Part shown: piece after piece, positions 58,165-64,000 of the stretch
How the letters are laid out: every line of letters starts with the position of its first letter
How positions within the stretch are numbered: position 1 is the first letter of the stretch
Source of the DNA: Bacillus sp. SB49
Lineage (GTDB): Bacteria; Bacillota; Bacilli; Bacillales; Halobacillaceae
DNA length: 64,000 bases
Direction: 5' to 3'
NCBI RefSeq assembly: GCF_000469135.2
Contig: NZ_CP048117.1
Span: 186,001-250,000 of the forward strand
Notes under the pieces: generated by a model
Told to the model about the DNA's origin: nothing
The model's input: only the letters and a program-made list of their open reading frames with translations
The model's database searches: none
Made by a program: the position numbers and the translations under genes

Positions 58165-58653
58165 ATGGGATTCCTTGATTCCTTGATGAACAGTCTGCGT
58201 TTACCGAAGAAAGAAGCCATGTTCCGCTTGAATAGAAAAGGGATCACCCACACGATCGGCTATTTATTTATTCTTCTGGCCCTGTTGTTCCTGCCGGATA
58301 TGGTTGCAACAATCGTTCATATGGAAACGAATTTGACGGAGATTTCCCGTGGGCGGTATGTGGTTCAGTTTTTAGTCTTTTACCCATTGTTGATCATTTT
58401 TATCATATTGGTCGGCATTTCCCTGCTGGCTGCTGCGAGTATGCTGCTCAGGAGAGTGCTTTCGAGAAAACTCATTTATCAGCAGCTTTGGAAATTGTCC
58501 GCTTATGCTGTCACGCTGCCATTGATTCTAAGCGTTGTTCTGAAATATATGGAGGTGCCTGATCGTTACAGTGCCCTGTTATTTCTGATTATTTTCGGTT
58601 TCTTTATGTACAAAATGATTATCGTCTATCCGAAAGTACCTGCCAAGGCGTGA
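58165..58653 (+). CDS. DUF1189-like membrane protein
   Basis: A 162-residue protein with four likely membrane helices (about 32-54, 72-97, 113-133, 137-155). The N-terminus (FLDSLMNSLRLPKKEAMFRLNRKG) resembles the start of the DUF1189 family of Bacilli. That family is usually longer, so this may be a short member. Function unknown. AAGGCGGGATGAGACG precedes the ATG. Its last codons form the left arm of a terminator. Confidence 0.65.
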   Translation: MGFLDSLMNSLRLPKKEAMFRLNRKGITHTIGYLFILLALLFLPDMVATIVHMETNLTEISRGRYVVQFLVFYPLLIIFIILVGISLLAAASMLLRRVLSRKLIYQQLWKLSAYAVTLPLILSVVLKYMEVPDRYSALLFLIIFGFFMYKMIIVYPKVPAKA

Positions 58654-58671
58654 TCCTGCAGGTGCTTTTTT
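58634..58671 (+). terminator. Terminator overlapping the end of the DUF1189-like gene
   Basis: AAGTACCTGC (58634-58643) pairs with GCAGGTGCTT (58658-58667), one G-U pair, followed by TTTT. Confidence 0.78.
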
Positions 58672-58755
58672 GTTTGAGCAGATTCATCTATGGGTACGGA
58701 ACTAGTGTGCTACAATATTCGTGAATGAAACCCTGATCAGAAAAGGAGAATGACA

Positions 58756-59580
58756 ATGAAAACAGTTACGTTACATAACACCATTGAAATGCCGCAGCTT
58801 GGCTTTGGTGTTTGGCAAGTAGAAGAGAATGACGCAGTACCTGCTGTTACGAAAGCGATCGAAACGGGTTACCGTTCCATCGATACAGCTGCCATTTATG
58901 GGAACGAGAAGCAAGTCGGCGAAGCGATTCGTCAAAGCGGCGTTTCCCGTGACGAGCTGTTCATTACAACCAAGGTCTGGAATACGGACCAAGGATATGA
59001 CAATACGATTCAAGCACTGGAAACAAGCCTGGATAAACTCGGTCTTGATTACGTGGATCTTTATTTGATTCACTGGCCGACTCCGGAATTTGATGAATAT
59101 GTAGAGACGTATAAAGCACTGGAACAACTGCAAAAAGACGGCAAAGTGAAAGCAATCGGCGTGTGTAACTTCGAAATCGAACATCTGCAGCGTCTGTTGG
59201 ATGAATGTGAAGTGAAGCCTGCCGTCAACCAAGTGGAATGCCATCCTTACCTGGCACAGAACGAATTGAAAGACTTCTGCCGTCAACACGGCATTCACCT
59301 GGAAGCATGGAGTCCATTGATGCAGGGCGGAGAAATCCTGAAAAATGATTCCGTACAGGCCATTGCTGAGAAACACAGCAAGACTCCGGCGCAGGTTATT
59401 ATCCGCTGGCACTTGCAGAACGATACGATCGTTATTCCAAAGTCCATTACACCTTCCCGAATTGAAGAGAACTTTGATGTTTTCGATTTCGAGCTGACTG
59501 CGGAAGATATGGACGCAATTAATAAATTGGACCGTGGTGAGCGTAAAGGTCCGAAACCTTCTGAAATGAACGTTCGATAA
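58756..59580 (+). CDS. Aldo/keto reductase
   Basis: A 274-residue NADPH-dependent reductase of the AKR5 type. The catalytic tetrad can be read: D and Y in SIDTAAIYGNE, K in FITTKVW, H in LIHWPTP. The cofactor motif IPKSITPSRIEEN is near the C-terminus. Likely reduces small aldehydes or ketones such as methylglyoxal. ATG at 58756 has AAGGAG eight bases upstream; the ATG at 58750 is too close to it. Single gene with a bidirectional terminator. Confidence 0.92.
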   Translation: MKTVTLHNTIEMPQLGFGVWQVEENDAVPAVTKAIETGYRSIDTAAIYGNEKQVGEAIRQSGVSRDELFITTKVWNTDQGYDNTIQALETSLDKLGLDYVDLYLIHWPTPEFDEYVETYKALEQLQKDGKVKAIGVCNFEIEHLQRLLDECEVKPAVNQVECHPYLAQNELKDFCRQHGIHLEAWSPLMQGGEILKNDSVQAIAEKHSKTPAQVIIRWHLQNDTIVIPKSITPSRIEENFDVFDFELTAEDMDAINKLDRGERKGPKPSEMNVR

Positions 59581-59584
59581 ATAT

Positions 59585-59625
59585 AAAAAAAGGAGCCGGC
59601 ATTTCGAAGCCGGCTCCTTTTTTTA
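59585..59625. terminator. Bidirectional terminator between aldo/keto reductase and phosphatidyltransferase genes
   Basis: A7GGAGCCGGC pairs perfectly with GCCGGCTCCT7 around ATTTCGAA. Confidence 0.94.
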
Positions 59626-60204
59626 TTTTAAAATCCTTTTTGCCTCCATGAAGCGTTGACCGCCTGTGAACAGTTCGACGCCGATGAATAAGAGCGTCGA
59701 CCAAAGAAGGAAGTCAGGGAAGAGGAGCATGAGACTGAAAAGGATGAAACCTTCCGTCCGCTCCGCCAAGCCTGCTTGATAGTAGAATGATTTAATCCCG
59801 GATCTATCCGATACCGCTCCAACTACGAGAAAGATAGTCATGGAGATAATGATCGAAACACTTAACAACAGGAGCGGCCATAGGACTTCAGGGTGAACGT
59901 ATGCGATAGCCAGTATCATCCCGATTTCCACAATCCGGTCGAAGGTTACGTCCATCACTGTGCCGAATGGCGAACTACTCGTACTTCGAGCCATTGTTCC
60001 GTCTACGGCATCCAGAAACCCGGACAGCCATAAGAGAAGGACGGCAATGACCGGCTGCCCGAGGACATAAAGGACACTTGTCCCTACGCCTGCCACGAGT
60101 GCCGCAATGGTCACTTCATTGGGGGTTCGGCCCATATGTATGAGCTGCTCAGCTGTCTTCTTAATGACTGGTTCTACATATTTCCTTGCGTGAGTATCTA
60201 ACAT
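59623..60204 (-). CDS. CDP-alcohol phosphatidyltransferase
   Basis: A 193-residue membrane enzyme with the family signature DG-x2-AR-x8-G-x3-D-x3-D (VDGTMARS...FGTVMDVTFD, about residues 68-90) and five to six helices. It transfers a phosphatidyl group from CDP-diacylglycerol to an alcohol. The alcohol cannot be told from the motif; the housekeeping pgsA is normally near recA/cinA, so this is likely a second enzyme of the family. Start ATG at 60204 follows AGATAAAAGTAGGTGTTGTC, a modest ribosome-binding site. Confidence 0.87.
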   Translation of the reverse strand: MLDTHARKYVEPVIKKTAEQLIHMGRTPNEVTIAALVAGVGTSVLYVLGQPVIAVLLLWLSGFLDAVDGTMARSTSSSPFGTVMDVTFDRIVEIGMILAIAYVHPEVLWPLLLLSVSIIISMTIFLVVGAVSDRSGIKSFYYQAGLAERTEGFILFSLMLLFPDFLLWSTLLFIGVELFTGGQRFMEAKRILK

Positions 60205-60379
60205 GACAACACCTACTTTTATCTAATCCATATTCTTTACCCAAAAGCATCCGTCCCTAGACTTCGAATAGAGCGTTCAACGGTTCACAAGGCTGGTAAT
60301 CTTGGAAAGAATTAATAATGAATTCATCTGACCTCTATGTTACCTTGTAATAGATCAAATTCAAGGAGGTAGAAGGATA

Positions 60380-60961
60380 GTGTTTAAGAAAGTTTTGATG
60401 TCTGGAATCGCCGCTGTCGGCGTTCTTGCTTTGTCATTCCCACAGCTGAGTTCTGCCGAAGTGAAGATGCATAACGTAAAGCAGGGCGATTCTATTTATA
60501 AGATTGCCCAAAATTATGGAATTTCAGCCGATCAGTTGGCGGCTATGAATGATAAAAAGGGAGACGAAATCCATCCTGGAGAGCAGTTGAAGCTTCCTGT
60601 GATGCTCAACGAAGGGGAAAAAGACTTATTGGCCCGTCTTGTTGAAGCAGAAGCAAAAGGGGAGAGCTATGCTGGTAAGGTAGCTGTAGCTACGGTTGTT
60701 CTGAACCGGATCGAGAGCGATATTTTTCCGGATACGCTGTATAACGTCATCTATGATGGGTACCAGTTCTCGCCGGTATTGAACGGGACTATTGAGCAGC
60801 CTGCTGGTGAAGAATCCAAGCGTGCGGTGGAAGAGGCGTTGGATTACCAAGGTTATGACCGCGAATCCATCTTTTTCTATAACCCCGATAAAGCACAAAG
60901 TGATTACTTGAGTAAGAAAGAAGTAACGACAGTAATCGGTAACCACGTGTTCATGAGATAA
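60380..60961 (+). CDS. LysM cell wall hydrolase (SleB/CwlJ type)
   Basis: A secreted 193-residue protein. It has a signal peptide (about 1-26, ending LSSAEV), one LysM domain (about 31-74, HNVKQGDSIYKIAQNYGIS...EQLKLP), and a SleB/CwlJ hydrolase domain (about 80-193) with the catalytic glutamate in LLARLVEAEAKGESYAGKVAVA and FFYNPDKA near the end. Probably cleaves peptidoglycan in vegetative wall or spore cortex. Start is GTG with CAAGGAGGTAGAAGGATA upstream. Confidence 0.9.
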   Translation: MFKKVLMSGIAAVGVLALSFPQLSSAEVKMHNVKQGDSIYKIAQNYGISADQLAAMNDKKGDEIHPGEQLKLPVMLNEGEKDLLARLVEAEAKGESYAGKVAVATVVLNRIESDIFPDTLYNVIYDGYQFSPVLNGTIEQPAGEESKRAVEEALDYQGYDRESIFFYNPDKAQSDYLSKKEVTTVIGNHVFMR

Positions 60962-60994
60962 CAAAGAAGCACCCTGTAAGGGGTGCTTCTTTGT
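60961..60994. terminator. Bidirectional terminator between hydrolase and AGCS symporter genes
   Basis: Perfect 14-bp stem ACAAAGAAGCACCC (60961-60974) with GGGTGCTTCTTTGT (60981-60994), loop TGTAAG. Confidence 0.93.
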
Positions 60995-61009
60995 TTATTA
61001 GAAATAGGA

Positions 61010-62422
61010 TCAGCTGGCGTCTTCTTCGTGAAAGAGTTCCACTTCTCTTTTCTTTCGGCGTTTTTTATACACGCGGTCGATGTAATCGTCTGTTAATGCT
61101 GCCACTTCTTTATGAAGGAACAGCAGCGGGATGATGTTGGCGAGCAGGACAAATGCCAGAAGCAGATCCAGGAAGTTCCAGACGAACTGCAGTCCGCCTA
61201 TTGCCCCGACAAAAACCGCGAGAATATATACGATCCGCATAAACTTCGCAGCTTTCAATCCGTATAGATATTCCGCTTGTTTCTCTCCATAGAAAACGAG
61301 AATACCTATCGTAGTAATAACGAAGAAAATGAGGAAGACGCTGATAAAGCTGCTTCCAAAGGCATCTCCGAATTCACTGCCGATGGCGACATTGATCATG
61401 TTGGATGCATCGCTTCCTTCCACTTCTCTCCATGCACCTGTTACGAGTACGGTTAAGCCCGAAATTGTACAAATAACGATTGTATCGACGAAGACACTGA
61501 CCATGCCCCACATCGCTTGTTTGGATGGATGATCGGTTTTAGCAGCAGCGTGGGCGATTGGTGCTGTTCCAAGGCCTGCTTCGTTGGAATACAGTCCCCG
61601 GGCAATTCCCCATCTGAGAGCTGCGGCAATTCCGGCACCTGCGAATCCTCCGGTAGCGGAAATAGGAGTAAATGCATGGGTGAAAATCAGGCTGAATACG
61701 TTAGGAATCTGCTCGATATTTGCAAAAATTACATATAAACAGATACCTACATACACCAGCACCATACCTGGAACCATCTTGTCCGTAACTTTGGCAATAC
61801 GCTTAATGCCGCCGAATACTACAAGGGCGATGGCTGCACACATGACAGCACCGGTAATATAAACGGGCCATCCAAAGGCACCCTCCGTTTGGGTAGCAAT
61901 CGAATTCGATTGGACCATAGCACTTGGTATCAACTCAATCATCAGGAAGAAGGCGAAGGCGGTGGAGACCCATTTCCATCCTAGGGCTTTCTTTATGTAG
62001 TATTGCGGGCCGCCTACCCATTCGTTGTTTTTATTTTTTTCGCGGTATTTCATTCCCATCAGGATTTCACTGTACTTCGTAGCCATTCCGATCAGAGCTA
62101 CGACCCACATCCAGAACAGTGCGCCGGGTCCTCCGAGAGAAATCGCGACCGGTACCCCAACAATATTGGTTGCACCTGCCGTAGAGGCGAGTGCGGAAGT
62201 GAATGCCTGGAAGGGTGTAATCGTCCCCTTTTTCTTCGTCTTCTTGAAAATCTGTCCGATTGTTTGATGAAGAATATGTCCGAAAAAACGGAACTGAAAA
62301 AAGCGGATACGGATAGTGAGAAAAATGCCGCCGGCGATAAGGATGATCGCGAGCGGGTAAGTCCATAGGAAATCGGAAATGGCTGCGATTCCTGCCTTGA
62401 TACTATTCCATGTCTCTAACAA
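61010..62422 (-). CDS. Sodium:alanine/glycine symporter (AGCS family)
   Basis: A 470-residue sodium-coupled amino-acid carrier with about ten or eleven helices. Family motifs visible: SALASTAGATNIVGVPVAISLGGPGALFWMWVVALIGMATKYSE near residue 90 and GIARGLYSNEAGLGTAPIAHAAAKT in the middle. Tail is basic then acidic (YKKRRKKREVELFHEEDAS). TTG at 62422 is chosen because GGAGAGGAGAC lies seven bases upstream; the frame reaches 62446 without a site. Alanine or glycine are the usual substrates. Confidence 0.9.
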   Translation of the reverse strand: MLETWNSIKAGIAAISDFLWTYPLAIILIAGGIFLTIRIRFFQFRFFGHILHQTIGQIFKKTKKKGTITPFQAFTSALASTAGATNIVGVPVAISLGGPGALFWMWVVALIGMATKYSEILMGMKYREKNKNNEWVGGPQYYIKKALGWKWVSTAFAFFLMIELIPSAMVQSNSIATQTEGAFGWPVYITGAVMCAAIALVVFGGIKRIAKVTDKMVPGMVLVYVGICLYVIFANIEQIPNVFSLIFTHAFTPISATGGFAGAGIAAALRWGIARGLYSNEAGLGTAPIAHAAAKTDHPSKQAMWGMVSVFVDTIVICTISGLTVLVTGAWREVEGSDASNMINVAIGSEFGDAFGSSFISVFLIFFVITTIGILVFYGEKQAEYLYGLKAAKFMRIVYILAVFVGAIGGLQFVWNFLDLLLAFVLLANIIPLLFLHKEVAALTDDYIDRVYKKRRKKREVELFHEEDAS

Positions 62423-62567
62423 GATTTTGTCTCCTCTCCATATCAATAGATACCCATATATTCCCTTATTTTAATTTGTTAAACAATAACAGGAATTCAT
62501 AGGAGTGTGAAAATTTAGAATATAATTTATCATTGTATTATACAAGTCTTTTCAAGGAGGAAGAATT

Positions 62568-63164
62568 ATGTTAATTAAAGAGGTGGACTTTAAGGACCAT
62601 TATATGAACAAACTTATTAAAGGCGCAGTCGTACCAAGGCCGATTGCCTGGGTATCAACCGTCAATAGCAAAGGCGGACGTAACTTGGCGCCTTTCAGTT
62701 TCTTCACGGTAGCGTCTATGGATCCGGTGACTTTATGTTTTTCGGTTGGAGAAGGGAAAAGAGAAAAGGATACACTGACAAATATTAAGGAAACAGGTCA
62801 ATTCATTATTAATATCGTTACGGAACGACTTGCTAATGCCATGCACGAAAGCAGCAAGAGTTATGATGCCGGAGTCGATGAATTCATTATGGCAGAAGTG
62901 GAAGCAGAAAATGGAGAAACGGTCCGCGTTCCCCGGGTCAAAGAGTCTCCGGTCCACATGGAATGTGAATTAGACCGTATTATAACGATAGGAGCCGGTC
63001 ATTTAGTACTTGGAAAATTGGTTGGTTACCACGTGGAGGAGGAGGTGTACATGGAAGGGGATAAAGTGGACCCGGAGAAGCTCCGACCTGTAGGGAGAAT
63101 GGGTGGGAATTACAACATGGTTCGGGATTTCTACTCTCTTCCTAATTCAGACCTTCCTTCCTAG
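62568..63164 (+). CDS. Flavin reductase family / FMN-binding split-barrel protein
   Basis: A 198-residue protein of the flavin-reductase-like (split-barrel) family. Features are VVPRPIAWVSTVNSKGGRNLAPFSFFTVASMDPVTLCFSV, typical for the FMN site, and a closing VGRMGGNYNMVRD. It probably binds FMN and acts as a reductase component or flavin-dependent oxidoreductase. CAAGGAGGAAGAATT precedes the ATG. Single gene with terminator. Confidence 0.87.
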   Translation: MLIKEVDFKDHYMNKLIKGAVVPRPIAWVSTVNSKGGRNLAPFSFFTVASMDPVTLCFSVGEGKREKDTLTNIKETGQFIINIVTERLANAMHESSKSYDAGVDEFIMAEVEAENGETVRVPRVKESPVHMECELDRIITIGAGHLVLGKLVGYHVEEEVYMEGDKVDPEKLRPVGRMGGNYNMVRDFYSLPNSDLPS

Positions 63165-63167
63165 TAG

Positions 63168-63201
63168 AAGATCGTGCGGTATTCCGCACGATCTTTTTTT
63201 A
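63168..63201 (+). terminator. Terminator after the flavin reductase gene
   Basis: AAGATCGTGCGG (63168-63179) pairs perfectly with CCGCACGATCTT (63184-63195), loop TATT, then T-run. Confidence 0.95.
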
Positions 63202-63255
63202 TGGGCGTCTGCCCGGCCTTTCTTGCCATGGATAATACCTTTCACAAAAAAACAC

Positions 63256-63284
63256 TTTGCAAATGACATATTCTGCTTTATACT
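63256..63284 (+). promoter_or_regulatory. Promoter of the ytrA-type operon
   Basis: TTTGCA (63256-63261), 17-bp spacer, TATACT (63279-63284). The operator directly follows the -10 box. Confidence 0.65.
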
Positions 63285-63309
63285 ACTGTATTATGAGTAG
63301 TAATACAGT
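63285..63309 (+). promoter_or_regulatory. Candidate YtrA/GntR operator
   Basis: ACTGTATTA (63285-63293) and TAATACAGT (63301-63309) form a perfect 9-bp inverted repeat with a 7-bp spacer, covering the expected start of transcription. It lies 30 bp before the GntR-type gene, so autorepression is likely. Confidence 0.82.
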
Positions 63310-63338
63310 TAATACACCTAAGAAATGGAGGTGGATAA

Positions 63339-63716
63339 ATGTTTGAATTGGATGTTCGAAGCCGTAAACCGATTTATGAACAGTTGGTGGAGAAGCTGAA
63401 ACAGCTGATTATCCGTGGAGTCCTGAAGGGAGATGAGAAGCTTCCTTCCGTACGGGAACTTGCTCAACAACTGACGATAAATCCTAATACCATTCAGAAG
63501 GCGTACAGGGAATTAGAATCCCAGGGCTACATTTATTCTTTAAAGGGAAAAGGAAGTTTCGTCCATCCGGAGCGGAACGTAAATAACGATGAGGAGTTGA
63601 GGAAGATGAAGGAAGCGTTGAAGAAGCTGTTTGCAGAAGCATTGTATCTCGGTATGACACCGAAAGAAATAGCCTCCCTTCTTCGTGAAGTAGAGGGTGG
63701 TGAACAGAATGATTAA
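63339..63716 (+). CDS. GntR-family regulator, YtrA type
   Basis: A 125-residue repressor with a GntR winged helix (about 10-75: PIYEQLVEKLKQLIIRG, KLPSVRELAQQLTINPNTIQKAYRELESQGYIYSLKGKGSFV) and a short helical dimerisation tail. That is the YtrA subclass, which regulates adjacent ABC transporters in response to cell-wall-active compounds. GAAATGGAGGTGGATAA precedes the ATG. It overlaps the ABC gene by eight bases. Confidence 0.92.
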   Translation: MFELDVRSRKPIYEQLVEKLKQLIIRGVLKGDEKLPSVRELAQQLTINPNTIQKAYRELESQGYIYSLKGKGSFVHPERNVNNDEELRKMKEALKKLFAEALYLGMTPKEIASLLREVEGGEQND

Positions 63717-64000
63717 TGTGAAGGGTTTACATAAATCCTTTCAAAAGGAGAAGATCTTGAACGATGTTACTTTTCAAGTAGGCGAGGGATCGATTTACGG
63801 CCTTTTAGGGTCCAACGGAGCTGGAAAAACCTCCCTGATGAGGATCTTGGCCGGAATACTGAAGCAGAGTGACGGGCTTGTACAGATAGGTGGACAGCAG
63901 GTGTTTGAAAATGAGGACACACAGCAGAAAGTCTTGTTCTTATCAGACTCTTTGTATTTTCATCCTCAGTATACGACTCGTCAGATGGCTAATTACTACC
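63709..64000 (+). CDS. ABC transporter ATP-binding protein, 5' part (continues past window)
   Basis: Ninety-seven residues of an ABC ATPase are visible, with Walker A LLGSNGAGKTSLM near residue 35. No stop occurs before the window end. AGAGGGTGGTGAACAGA lies upstream within the regulator gene. Coupled to the YtrA-type regulator, it is probably the ATPase of an export or defence transporter like YtrB or YtrE. The Q-loop, signature and Walker B lie outside the window. Confidence 0.9.
   Translation, partial: MINVKGLHKSFQKEKILNDVTFQVGEGSIYGLLGSNGAGKTSLMRILAGILKQSDGLVQIGGQQVFENEDTQQKVLFLSDSLYFHPQYTTRQMANYY

Overview
The window is a chromosomal segment of a low-to-medium GC, spore-forming member of the Bacillaceae. 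The evidence is the gene order (adk-map-KOW-infA-rpmJ-rpsM-rpsK-rpoA-rplQ, ecfA1A2T-truA-rplM-rpsI, cwlD-salA-gerD-kbaA-pdaB, rrn-tRNA cluster, rocF, sigW-rsiW, cdaA-cdaR-glmM-glmS), which follows Bacillus subtilis closely. Sporulation and germination genes are present, and so are strong AGGAGG ribosome-binding sites. The 16S sequence and the osmolyte-type genes (gbsR, a Na+/solute symporter) suggest a moderately halophilic relative such as Halobacillus, Thalassobacillus or Pontibacillus. The genus is an inference.

Layout. 1-8.7 kb: end of the ribosomal protein/rpoA superoperon, the energising module of ECF vitamin transporters, truA, and rplM-rpsI with an L13-type leader. 8.9-15.4 kb: an accessory carbohydrate operon inserted between rpsI and cwlD. 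It holds a PRD/EII regulator, galactitol-family PTS IIA, IIB and IIC, two zinc alcohol dehydrogenases and a 54-residue unknown protein between them. Its gene order matches the Listeria D-arabitol/xylitol cluster better than a galactitol operon. 15.5-20.0 kb: sporulation/germination block. 20.0-26.4 kb: rRNA operon with tandem promoters, followed by ten tRNA genes. 26.5-34.7 kb: arginase, a Spo0E-like phosphatase, the sigma-W/RsiW pair with a sigma-W promoter, the c-di-AMP synthase operon with glmM, then glmS behind its self-cleaving ribozyme. 34.7-42.0 kb: rodA, a small phospholipase-A2-like protein, a thioredoxin-reductase-like flavoprotein, an AraC regulator, an MFS permease, and a GbsR-type regulator with a Na+/solute symporter. 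42.4-45.9 kb: cydDC behind a Rex-type operator. 46-64 kb: mostly single genes with their own terminators. These include a beta-carbonic-anhydrase-like protein, a czrA-type zinc sensor with its P-type ATPase, a stand-alone MurE paralogue, a RibF-type flavin enzyme, an aldo/keto reductase, a CDP-alcohol phosphatidyltransferase, a LysM/SleB hydrolase, an amino-acid symporter, and a YtrA-type regulator with the start of its ABC transporter.

No CRISPR array, prophage, insertion sequence or recognisable defence system was found. The most interesting items are: the pentitol-like PTS island with its unexplained small ORF; a structured 120-nt element between rpsK and rpoA; inverted repeats around gbsR; clear candidate operators for Rex, CzrA and YtrA; the PLA2-like protein; the MurE paralogue lacking the usual amino-acid-selecting motif; and a PdaB that lacks two expected NodB metal ligands.
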